From DATAES01 sp963721305 (GTDB lineage: Bacteria; Actinomycetota; Acidimicrobiia; Acidimicrobiales; JACDCH01), in NCBI GenBank assembly GCA_963721305.1, contig CAVRIR010000003.1:682001-746000 (forward strand): a stretch of DNA of 64,000 bases. Direction: 5' to 3'. The translations under genes and the position numbers were made by a program. The notes under the pieces are model-generated. The model saw only the letters and a program-made list of their open reading frames with translations. It did not search any database and was not told the DNA's origin. Shown here in pieces: positions 35,211 to 43,351 of this stretch (the stretch's first letter is position 1; each line of letters begins with the position of its first letter).

Positions 35211-35262
35211 GCGTTCTGGCGTCAGGTCCGGCGGATATCCGCCGTTTCCGACGCCAGAACGC
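35211..35262. repeat. Nested perfect palindrome at convergent gene ends
   Basis: Outer arms GCGTTCTGGCGTC (35211-35223) and its exact complement (35250-35262) enclose a second perfect 16-bp palindrome, CGGCGGATATCCGCCG (35229-35244). The element starts 5 bp after the HAD/acyltransferase stop and covers the last codons of the HD gene. It can fold into a long hairpin on either strand. It could be a bidirectional terminator or a REP-type repeat inserted at the gene end. No second copy was noticed in this window. Confidence 0.7.
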
Positions 35263-35785
35263 AGACGCGCTCCACCATCGGGAGCCAGTGGTCGAGGTCG
35301 GGGACGATCGCGTCGGGGTCCTTCGCCGCTTCGTCGGCGCGGCGCAGGACGAGCGCGTCCTCGAGTTCGGGACGGGCTTCGAGCGCGGTGACCTCGGTGG
35401 GATGGAGCGTGCCGCCCTGGTACTCGAGACTGGCGATCGAGCCGGTGCTCAACGACGCGCGATAACCGTCGTCGACCGTGACGAGATACCGCTTCGCGGG
35501 GACGTGCAGCTCGACCAGCGCAGCCACACGTTCGCCGAACAGCCCGCGCACGGCGTCGGCGGCGACGGTTCCGTGCTCGACCGGATGTCCGGGTCGCAGC
35601 CGATGGCCGATGTCGTGCACGAGTCCCGCGACGATCAGCTCGTCGTCGTCCGGAGCGACGTCCGCCAGTCGTGCCGCGCACTGCAGCGAGTGCGGGAGGA
35701 TCGGGATCGGATCACCGTCCGGCCCGAGTGAGTCGTAGAAGTCCTCGCAGGACGCGAGCACGGCGACGAGCTCGTCGAGGTTCAC
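35222..35785 (-). CDS. HD-domain metal-dependent phosphohydrolase-like protein
   Basis: About 187 residues. The HD fold is indicated by LPHSLQCAARLADVA (first His), then ELIVAGLVHDIGHRLRPGH with the HD dyad near residue 62, and a later ARRADEAAKDPDA-like Asp segment. Small stand-alone HD proteins hydrolyse nucleotides or phosphonates; some act on inositol-like diols. The GTG at 35785 overlaps the aconitase stop (GTGA), so translation is coupled to aconitase. The last 14 codons lie within the nested palindrome at 35211-35262, so the C-terminus is partly dictated by that element. Confidence 0.78.
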   Translation of the reverse strand: MNLDELVAVLASCEDFYDSLGPDGDPIPILPHSLQCAARLADVAPDDDELIVAGLVHDIGHRLRPGHPVEHGTVAADAVRGLFGERVAALVELHVPAKRYLVTVDDGYRASLSTGSIASLEYQGGTLHPTEVTALEARPELEDALVLRRADEAAKDPDAIVPDLDHWLPMVERVCVLASETADIRRT

Positions 35786-38060
35786 CCGGTCTGCTTCGCC
35801 CGGATGATGTTGAGCGCGCTCGCCGGCGCGGAACCACTCGATCTGCTCGGGGCTGAACGTGTGCGCTGCCTCGAAGTCGACGGTGGAACCGTCGGGCTTC
35901 GTGATGCGGCACTGCACCGGCTCGTCCGGGCGCGAGGTCGGCGAGGCCGAGCACGGAGATGCGGTCGTCCTCGCCGATCTGGTCGTAGGTCGCCGGGTCG
36001 GCGAAGGTCAGCGGCAGCATGCCCTGCTTCTTGAGGTTGGTCTCGTGGATGCGGGCGAAGCTGCGGGCGAAGATCACCACGCCGCCGCGGAAGCGGGGCT
36101 CCATCGCCGCGTGCTCGCGTGACGAGCCCTCGCCGTAGTTCTCGTCGCCGACGGCGCACCAACGCTGGCCGGCCTCGCCGCAGGTGCTTGGCGATGTCGG
36201 GGAACGACCGCGTCGTCGCCGTCGAGCGGGTCCTTGCCCTCGCCGACCGCGCCGGTGAACGCGTTGATCACGCCGAGGAAGAGGTTGCCGGAGATGTTCT
36301 CGAGGTGGCCGCGGTACTGCAGCCACTTGCCCGGCCGCCGAGATGTGGTCGGTGGTGCACTTGCCCTTGGCCTTCATGCAGCACGGGCAGGTCGACGTAG
36401 TCCTCGCCGTCCCACGCGGCGAAGGGCTCGAGCAGCTGCAGCCGCTCGCGAGTCGGGCGCGACCGACGACGTCGACGCTCGACGCGTCGTCGGGCGGCGC
36501 CACGAAGCCCGACTCGCCCGGATCGAAGCCCTCGTGCGGGCAGGTCCTCGCCGACCGGCGGCTCGCAGATGCACGCCGTCGATGTCGTCGGTGAGCGGGT
36601 CGAAGTCGAGCGTGCCCGCGAGCGCGTAGCGCGATCACCATCTCGGGCGAGGTGACGAACGCCTTCGTGTTGGCGTTGCCGTCGTTGCGCTTCGGGAAGT
36701 TGCGGTTGTAGCTGTTGACGATCGTGTTGACCTTCGACGGGTCGACGTCGGGCCGGTCCCACTGGCCGATGCACGGTCCGCACGCGTTGGCGAGCACCGT
36801 GCCGCCGATGGCCTCGAGGTCGGCGAGCAGGCCGTCGCGCTCGATCGTGGCGCGCACCTGCTCGGAGCCGGGCGTGACGAGCAGCTGCGTCTTCGCCCGC
36901 AGCCCGCTGGGCCGACGCCTGGCGGGCGATCGACGCGGCGCGGGTGATGTCCTCGTACGACGAGTTGGTGCACGAGCCGACGAGCGCGGACGAGATCTCG
37001 GTCGGCACGTCGTTGCTCGCGCGCCCACGCGCCGACCTCGGCCACCCGGTGCGCGAGGTCGGGCGAGTCCGGCCCGTTGATGAGCGGCGTCGAGCGTGGA
37101 CAGGTCGATCTCGATGACCTGGTCGAAGAACCGCCCGGGGTCGGCCTCGACCTCGGGATCGGCGCGCAGGTCGCGCGGCGACCGCGTTGGCGGCGTCGGC
37201 GATGTCTTCGCGGCCGGTGGCCTTCAGGTAGGCGGCCATGTTCTCGTCGTAGGGGAACAGTGACGTCGTCGCGCCGATCTCGGCGCCCATGTTGCAGATG
37301 GTGGCCTTGCCGGTGGCGGAGATCGTGTCGGCGCCAGGGCCGAAGTACTCGACGATCGCGCCGGTGCCGCCCTTGACGGTGAGCACCTCGGCGACCTTGA
37401 GGATGACGTCCTTCGGCGCGCTCCAACCCGACAGCGAGCCGGTGAGGTGCACGCCGATGAGCTTCGGCCAGCGCACGTTGAACGGGAAGCCCGTCATCAC
37501 GTCGACGGCGTCGGCGCCGCCGACGCCGATCGCCACCATGCCGAGACCGCCGGCGTTCGGCGTGTGGCTGTCGGTGCCGATCATCATCCCGCCCGGGAAC
37601 GCGTAGTTCTCCAGCACGACCTGGTGGATGATGCCCGAGCCCGGCTTCCAGAAGCCGATGCCGTACTTGGCCGACACCGAGCGCAGGAAGTCGTAGACCT
37701 CGGCGTTGACGTCGAGTGCGAACTTCGAGGTCGATGTTCGCCTCGACCTTCGCCTGGATGAGGTGGTCGCAGTGCACGGTCGTGGGCACGGCGACCTCGG
37801 GCAGGCCCGCGGTCATGAACTGCAGCAGCGCCATCTGCGCAGTGGCGTCCTGCATGGCGACGCGGTCGGGATCGAAGTCGGCGTAGCTGCGTCCGCGCTC
37901 GAGCTCCTGGCTGTGCGGCGTCGCGCAGGTGGTTGACGAGGATCTTCTCGGTGAGGGTCAGCGGTCGGCCGAGGCGCTGCCGCCCGAGCGCGACCCGCTC
38001 GGGGAGGCGGTCGTACACCTGCTCGACGAGCTCGAACGGGGTGCTGGCGGTGACGGCCAT
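35782..38060 (-). pseudogene. acn: Aconitate hydratase, interrupted by 17 single-base gains
   Basis: Reading the minus strand and changing frame 17 times gives one continuous aconitase of about 753 residues. It runs from MAVTASTPFELVEQVYDRLP through SAKYGIGFWKPGSGIIHQVV, GTDSHTPNAGGLGMVAIGVG, the cluster ligands GSCTNSSYED and ACGPCIGQWD, and GDENYGEGSSREHAA to the end SALNIIRAKQTG. All Fe-S ligands and active-site blocks are intact. Every change needs one base removed, near 37919, 37726, 37173, 37088, 37018, 36909, 36629, 36571, 36540, 36464, 36448, 36378, 36329, 36199, 36177, 35927 and 35821 (each within about 3 nt). Length 2279 minus 17 is divisible by 3. The ATG at 38060 has an AGGAG site. 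It interconverts citrate and isocitrate in the TCA cycle. Confidence 0.88.
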
Positions 38061-38092
38061 GGGTTGCTCCTAGGGGTTCCGCTTGCGCTGCG

Positions 38093-38109
38093 ACTTGATA
38101 TAGACAAGT
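38093..38109. promoter_or_regulatory. Candidate GntR/HutC-type operator between acn and gntR
   Basis: ACTTG and CAAGT flank ATATAGA, a 17-bp inverted repeat, with a further ACAAGT at 38115-38120. It lies in the 58-bp divergent gap. HutC-type GntR regulators recognise sites built on GT.TA.AC, which the minus-strand TTGTCTATATCAA approximates. Confidence 0.5.
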
Positions 38110-38118
38110 CTAATACAA

Positions 38119-38849
38119 GTGCGAGCGGTGCGCTACGAGGAGATCGCGGACGACCTGCGCCGGCGGCTCGAGGCCGGCGAGTTCGCCGAGCGTCTCCTAC
38201 CCAGTGAGGCCGACCTTTCCGCAGCCTACGACGCGAGCCGGATCACGGTTCGCAAGGCCCTCGAGGTGCTCCACGAGGACGGGCTCGATCGGCTCCCGGC
38301 AGGGCGTCGGCTGGTTCGTCGTCGCCGACCCGCTCCGCCAGACGCTCGGCCGCCTCGGCACGATCGAGGCGCAGCTCGCGGAAGCGGGCATCGCGTCCAC
38401 GAGGAAGGTCCTCGAGTTCGGCTTCGTCAACGCGCCTGCCCGGGTGCGGCGCGTTCTCGGCGTGCGCCGTGTGCTCGAGGTCAGGCGGCTGACGCTCGCC
38501 GACGGCCGGCCGTTCGCGCGGGTCACCGTGTGGTGCAGCGAGCGGCTCGGCCGCCATCTGTCGCTCGACGATGTCGAGCAGTCGACCTTCTACGAGCTGC
38601 TCGACGTCGAGCTCGGCGGCGCGACGCAGACGATCGCGGCAGCGGGTGCTTCGAAGGCCGACGCCGAGCTGCTCGAGCTGGCGCCCGGCGTCGCCGGTGC
38701 TGTCGTGCGAACGGGTGACAGAGGACGTCCACGGAAGACCAGTGCTCATGAGCGAGCACGTCTTCCCGTCACACCGCACGCAGTTCGTGGTGGAGATGAC
38801 GCGTGCCGACCGCTCGATGGCACCGAGCGGATTGCGCCTGGTCGAGTGA
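38119..38849 (+). pseudogene. GntR-family regulator (HutC/UTRA type), two single-base gains
   Basis: The restored protein is about 242 residues. The N-terminal winged HTH (VRYEEIADDLRRRLEAGEF, LPSEADLSAAYDASRITVRKALEVL) is in the first frame. After one extra base near 38287 the frame continues with GVGWFVVADPLRQTLGRLGTIEAQLAEAGI and the UTRA effector domain (VRRLTLADGRPFARVTVWCSERL). A second extra base near 38708 leads to RVTEDVHGRPVLMSEHVFPS and the stop at 38849. The total of 731 bases minus 2 is divisible by 3. It is divergent from aconitase with a palindrome between, so it probably controls acn and itself. Confidence 0.8.
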
Positions 38850-38879
38850 ATTCGCGGCTGGGTCTGCCAACCTGGCGTC

Positions 38880-39704
38880 ATGCGGTTGTTGCCCCGCACC
38901 TGGAGCACGGAGACCTGGGTGTGCTCGATGCGGTGCCACGTCACGCCCGCGGCCGACGCCGCAGAGCTCGCCCCTGAGGACCGCGAGCTCGGCGTCGACC
39001 TACCCGACGGTCGCCGGCTCTCGCGATGCCTGCGCTGTGACGCGTGGATCGAGGGCTTTCCGCCTGCCGTCGACGAGGCGGCCTACGAGACCATCCCGTC
39101 CCTGCAGGAGCTCGACCTTCCACGTCGAGGCAAGCCGTTGCGCGACGCGGTCATCATCCGTCTGATCGCCATCGATCGAGCATTCCATTCGGCCGTGTTC
39201 ACCTTGCTGGCGATCGCGCTGTTCTTCCTCGACACCAAGTACTTCGACGTCGAGTCGTTCGCCAAGGACGCGGCCGACCGTCTCGACGGGGTCGCCAACA
39301 ACACGGGCCCGCACACCAGTCACGACTTGCTGAGCCGTGAGCTGCAGCGGCTCGCGACCCTCAACCGGGCAACGGTCACCACGCTCGCCATCACCGCGAC
39401 GGCGTACGCGGTCATGGAGGGCGTCGAAGCGGTGGGGTTGTGGCTCGAGCGCCGGTGGGCCGAGTACCTCACCGTGGTGGCCACGGCCGGGTTCCTGCCG
39501 TTCGAGATCCGCGAGCTGTTCGATCGCGTCACGATCGTGCGAGTCGTGGCGCTGGTCGTGAACGTCGCGATCCTGGTCTGGCTGGTCTACTCGAAGCGGC
39601 TGTTCGGGCTGCGAGGCGGTGCGAGCGCGATACAGGAGCAGATCGACTGGGACGAGATCCTCGCCCCTCCCGGCGATCAGCGCGCCGCAGGCGTCACGAG
39701 CTGA
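38880..39704 (+). CDS. DUF2127-family membrane protein with N-terminal cysteine motif
   Basis: A 274-residue protein. The first 60 residues are soluble and contain two cysteine pairs, CSMRC and CLRC, which may form a zinc ribbon. Four membrane segments follow between about residues 100 and 240. The segment AVGLWLERRWAEYLTVVATAGFLPFEI and the last helix with ending RLFGLRGG are characteristic of DUF2127. Function unknown. The ATG at 38880 is 30 bp after the GntR stop, so co-transcription is possible. The last 11 bases overlap the convergent acyltransferase gene. Confidence 0.8.
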   Translation: MRLLPRTWSTETWVCSMRCHVTPAADAAELAPEDRELGVDLPDGRRLSRCLRCDAWIEGFPPAVDEAAYETIPSLQELDLPRRGKPLRDAVIIRLIAIDRAFHSAVFTLLAIALFFLDTKYFDVESFAKDAADRLDGVANNTGPHTSHDLLSRELQRLATLNRATVTTLAITATAYAVMEGVEAVGLWLERRWAEYLTVVATAGFLPFEIRELFDRVTIVRVVALVVNVAILVWLVYSKRLFGLRGGASAIQEQIDWDEILAPPGDQRAAGVTS

Positions 39705-40611
39705 GATCCGGCCATCGCCGCTCCTGGGGGCGGCGCCGCTTCGGGCCTCGGTCGCCGAGAGCCCAGGCTCGTCGCCACGACGACACGTCAGGGCCGGACA
39801 GGGACGGCGTCTCGGCCCGATGGGCGCGCAATCTGGCCGTGTACCAGTCCGACCCGACCTCGTCCGCCAAGGCGGCCACCGCGGCCTCGATGCGCGCCGC
39901 GAACCGCCGCGAATCCTCACCCTCCGCGGGCCACAGCGGCTCGCCGAACGTGACGCGAGTCGGTGACCGCCGCGGCGTGTTCTTTCCCTTGCGCAGGATG
40001 CGTCCCGTCCCTTCGATGTGGACGGGGACGACCGGCACGTGGCAACGCAGCGCGAGGTACGCGGCGCCGCCTCGGAACGGCTGGCCCCAGCCGTCGGGTG
40101 AGCGTCCGCCTTCGGGGAAGATCACGAGGTTCCAGCCGTCCTCGATGAGCGCGGCGGCATCGTCCGCCGGCCGGCGCGACACGCGGGTGCGCTCGATGGG
40201 GATGGCGTTGAGCACGAGCGCCGACGCGGCGGATCGAACCCGTGATGTGAAGAAGTAGTCGGCCGCCGCGGCGACGAACGTCTTGTGCCGCCACGGTTCG
40301 GGGATCGACGACAGCAACAACGGTGTGTCGATGTGGCTGTGATGGTTGGCCGCGAAGATCACCGGCTGCGGCGGATCTGCCTCGGCGAGATCGTGCAGCC
40401 GATCGATGCCGCGTCGATCCGGGACGGCGAGCAACTGCACCGCGGGCGAGAGCACTCCTTCGAGGAGTCCGACGCGCGCGAGGCGAGCGGCGAACGAGCG
40501 CGCCCACTCGGTGTCGTAGTTCGCACCCGTGCGTGCCTTCGTCCGCGGTGGCTCGACGTCGATCGGCGTCGGGGCTGCCGTGAACGGGAACGGTGGTCGA
40601 GGCAGCTTCAC
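39694..40611 (-). CDS. Lysophospholipid (PlsC-type) acyltransferase
   Basis: About 305 residues. The PlsC domain has the catalytic box NHHSHIDTPLL near residue 88, a hydrophobic segment, IPIERTR near 140, and the FPEGGRSPDG substrate motif near 165. The Arg-rich C-terminus (RRAWALGDRGPKRRR) could sit on the membrane surface. It transfers an acyl chain to a glycerol-phosphate or similar acceptor. The GTG at 40611 overlaps the stop of the LarA-like gene (GTGA). It is the last of four overlapping genes in a cluster that also holds an acyl reductase, so it may esterify the alcohol or lipid made there (inference). Confidence 0.85.
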   Translation of the reverse strand: MKLPRPPFPFTAAPTPIDVEPPRTKARTGANYDTEWARSFAARLARVGLLEGVLSPAVQLLAVPDRRGIDRLHDLAEADPPQPVIFAANHHSHIDTPLLLSSIPEPWRHKTFVAAAADYFFTSRVRSAASALVLNAIPIERTRVSRRPADDAAALIEDGWNLVIFPEGGRSPDGWGQPFRGGAAYLALRCHVPVVPVHIEGTGRILRKGKNTPRRSPTRVTFGEPLWPAEGEDSRRFAARIEAAVAALADEVGSDWYTARLRAHRAETPSLSGPDVSSWRRAWALGDRGPKRRRPQERRWPDLSS

Positions 40612-42197
40612 TTCACGTCGGCGAGCAGGATCGGCGGAACGTGCAGATGGGTGATGGTCGGCGTTTGCCCCACGACGTCGGAGGCCATCTCGAGTGCGTC
40701 GTTCATCGTCGACGCCGACATGAAGCCGAGCCGGCGGACGGCACGGGGATCGCCGCCCACGACGATCACTCGACCGAGATGTTGCAGCGCGTGCGCACCC
40801 CAGTACCACATGTAGAACGGATGCACGCCGTGGTAGGCGTAGCTCGTGCGGTAGAGGTGCCGGTACCACTCGTCCTCGGCGAAGCCCTTCTCGAACTCCG
40901 CTTCGATGCGCACCGGGTCCGTCGTCTCCGACAGCACCTGCTCGAAGAAGTCGATGTAGCTCGGATGGTGGACCGGGTGGAACTCCCACGGCGTCGGATG
41001 GCTCATGATCAACACGCCGCCCTCACGGACGAGGGGCTTGCCGCGGTAGAGGTTGAAGAAGTAGCCGAGCCCGAGGCACATCACGAGGATCGGGTTCATG
41101 ATCGAGTTGACGTTGTACGGACCGATGTACGGCAGGCCCATCGCCAAGATGTCGGTCTGACCCTCGACTTCGACGAGCTGCTGGCGATGCACGTTGCGGA
41201 TCGTCTCCTCGTGCACCGCCTCGACCTCGCCAGCCTGCACGCTCGTCATCTGATGCGGCCCCTTCACCGACTGGAAGATCTGCCGGGCGAGTCGCGATGG
41301 CGTCCGAGCGAGGCTCTTGCTCGAGCCGACGAAGAGCGCGCGGTCGCGCGGCGACCACTCCCACTCGCGCTTCATGAGGAAGTCGAACGGCGGCGGGAAG
41401 GTATCGGTGTTGAGCGTGGTCTCGATCTGGAAGATCTTCACGCCCGCATCGCGGATGACCTTGCCCATCCGCCAGTTGCTCGTGTGCAGCTCGCTGCGCG
41501 GGTGATCCATCAACGAGCGTGAGTGCTGCAACGTGTGGACGTTGTGGTGATGGCGGAGTGACCGGTAGCTCGCGAGTCCCGTGGCGGTCGACTTCCAACC
41601 GCCGTCCATGGCGACGAGGTTGATGTTCACGTAGACGAGCAGATCGGACTCAGCGGCCCGCTTGTTGATCTCGACCTCTTCGCCCATCTCGGTGGTGCCG
41701 AGGAACGCCATGGCATCGGGGTCCTCGGCATCGAGGTTGTAGAGCCGCCCCGAGGGTTCGAACGCGTCGTACACGCGGTCGCCGACTGCGTGGCGAAGCT
41801 CCGCCTCGGTCATGCGCCGGTGCAACGCGAGCGCGGCGATGAGGTGGACATCGTCGACGCCGGCCTCGGCCGCCAGGTCGAGCACTGCCTCGATCACCCG
41901 CTGGCGCACGTCGGGTCGCCGCATCGGCGGCAACGGCAACGAGATGTCGTCGAACGCGATCGTCAGTTTCATGCCCGGGAACAGCAGCTCGGGCAACGGC
42001 TTCGAATCGCCGAGCGGGTTCAGGAGCGCGTCCCGGATGGCGGCCTGCGGGTCCTTCAACGGGTCGAGCGGCTCGGGTGGGTAGATGACGCGCGTCCGCT
42101 CCGCGGGCAGACGCTCGAGACGGAACCCCTCGCCGTGCCAGAACAGCAACGGCGGGGTCGAACGGTCGACGTCGAGTACGAACCCAGGTCGGGGCAT
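40608..42197 (-). CDS. LarA-like (lactate racemase domain, DUF2088) protein
   Basis: A 529-residue protein. The first part matches the LarA N-terminal domain: LTIAFDDISLPLPPMRRPDVRQRVIEAVLDLAAEAGV, quoted only to mark residues 75-110 in spirit, with key features FDDIS and PDVR. His residues follow in ALALHRRMTEAEL, and a Lys in MDGGWKSTATGL is placed where LarA holds its nickel-pincer nucleotide (inference). The C-terminal half (DILAMGLPYIGPYNVNSIMNPILV onward) carries large His-, Tyr- and Trp-rich segments (YHGVHPFYMWYWGAHALQHL). No larB, larC or larE is in the window. The two flanking lipid enzymes suggest a hydroxy-lipid epimerase or dehydrogenase role rather than lactate. Confidence 0.7.
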   Translation of the reverse strand: MPRPGFVLDVDRSTPPLLFWHGEGFRLERLPAERTRVIYPPEPLDPLKDPQAAIRDALLNPLGDSKPLPELLFPGMKLTIAFDDISLPLPPMRRPDVRQRVIEAVLDLAAEAGVDDVHLIAALALHRRMTEAELRHAVGDRVYDAFEPSGRLYNLDAEDPDAMAFLGTTEMGEEVEINKRAAESDLLVYVNINLVAMDGGWKSTATGLASYRSLRHHHNVHTLQHSRSLMDHPRSELHTSNWRMGKVIRDAGVKIFQIETTLNTDTFPPPFDFLMKREWEWSPRDRALFVGSSKSLARTPSRLARQIFQSVKGPHQMTSVQAGEVEAVHEETIRNVHRQQLVEVEGQTDILAMGLPYIGPYNVNSIMNPILVMCLGLGYFFNLYRGKPLVREGGVLIMSHPTPWEFHPVHHPSYIDFFEQVLSETTDPVRIEAEFEKGFAEDEWYRHLYRTSYAYHGVHPFYMWYWGAHALQHLGRVIVVGGDPRAVRRLGFMSASTMNDALEMASDVVGQTPTITHLHVPPILLADVK

Positions 42198-42199
42198 GG

Positions 42200-43351
42200 C
42201 TACCGGTTCCGTTCCTTCTCTGCTCGGAGGTCGAATGCGACCTTCACCGCGCCGCGTGCGCCGGCGCTGGCCGCGTGCTCGATGGCGTCGCGGTAGCGGG
42301 CGAGGGGATAGGTGGCGGTGACGAGGCGCCCGAGCTTCTGATGACGCACGAGGTCGATGGCGCGGTCGAAGTCGTCACGGGTGTAGGCGTAGCAACCGCG
42401 CAGCGACGACTCGCGATGCCAGAGGCCGGTGAGGTCGAGGCTGGTGGTCGGCCCGGGCATGCCGACGAGCACGACCTCGCCGCCCGGTGCCACGACGGCG
42501 AGCGCTTGCTGGATCGAGGCGGCGCTGCCCACGCAATCGACGACGGTACTGACACCAGAAGTGAGCTGCTCGCCGATGACCATGGCGCTGGTCAGCGAAC
42601 GGACGGCGCGCACGAGCTCGTTCGGCGCGGCCACGCGGTCGGCGCCGAGCTCGCGGGCGAGGCGTTGCTGGAGCGGATGCTTCGCGGTGGCGAGGATCGT
42701 GTGGTCGGATCCCAGATGGCGGAGCGCGGCGATCGTGAGCAGTCCGAGCGTGCCGGCGCCGATGACCGCGACATCGCCGGGCAACACCGACTGTGCCGCG
42801 TGCACGGCGCAAGCGGTCGGCTCGACGATCACCGCTTCCTCGTCCGACAAGTCGTCGGGAATCGGTACGAGCTGCGACTGGTGCGCGACGAACGCGGTCG
42901 ACCAGCCGCCGCCGGTCGATTCGCAGAACCCGGTCTGCAGTCCCGGTTCGAGGTGGCCGAACGCGATGCGCTCGCACCGGTTCGGTTGCCCGGACTGGCA
43001 CCACGCGCACATCGGTTCGACGCCGCGCGCCGCGCACGTGAGGATCGGGATCAGCACGACCCGCGAGCCGTCGTCGAGGTCACCGACCACCTCGTGGCCG
43101 GGTGTGAACGGGAACGAGACGATGGGCTCGAAGTAGCGCGACGAGTGCCCGTCGATGGTGGCGAGGTCCGATCCGCAGATGCCCGCCAGCCGCGGTCGCA
43201 CCCGGACCCAGCCCTCTCGTCCGACGTAGGGCTCGTCGACCTCGCGCAGCGAGAGTGGTCCGACCGACGCGCCCTTGCCGGGTACGAGGCGTCCCGCCAC
43301 GGCGGCCGCGACGTAGCGCGCCGGCTTGCGGTCGAACACGAGCGCCTTCAT
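42200..43351 (-). CDS. Zinc-containing medium-chain alcohol dehydrogenase
   Basis: About 383 residues. Catalytic-zinc ligands are in GICGSDLATIDGH and FTPGHEVVGDL. The four structural-zinc cysteines are in LTCAARGVEPMCAWCQSGQPNRC, spanning about residues 105-127. The Rossmann loop is VIGAGTLGLLTIAAL near 200. It oxidises alcohols or reduces ketones and aldehydes with NAD(P). The ATG at 43351 overlaps the stop of the acyl-reductase gene, and the LarA-like gene starts 2 bp after its end. In this setting it probably handles a long-chain alcohol or hydroxylated intermediate (inference). Confidence 0.85.
   Translation of the reverse strand: MKALVFDRKPARYVAAAVAGRLVPGKGASVGPLSLREVDEPYVGREGWVRVRPRLAGICGSDLATIDGHSSRYFEPIVSFPFTPGHEVVGDLDDGSRVVLIPILTCAARGVEPMCAWCQSGQPNRCERIAFGHLEPGLQTGFCESTGGGWSTAFVAHQSQLVPIPDDLSDEEAVIVEPTACAVHAAQSVLPGDVAVIGAGTLGLLTIAALRHLGSDHTILATAKHPLQQRLARELGADRVAAPNELVRAVRSLTSAMVIGEQLTSGVSTVVDCVGSAASIQQALAVVAPGGEVVLVGMPGPTTSLDLTGLWHRESSLRGCYAYTRDDFDRAIDLVRHQKLGRLVTATYPLARYRDAIEHAASAGARGAVKVAFDLRAEKERNR

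Noticed and set aside
35782..38060. Programmed ribosomal frameshifting as the explanation for the aconitase frame changes
   Set aside because: The 19 sites share no slippery motif, stem-loop or common codon pair that I can see, so I do not claim recoding; consensus error is simpler. Kept as a finding because it is testable.
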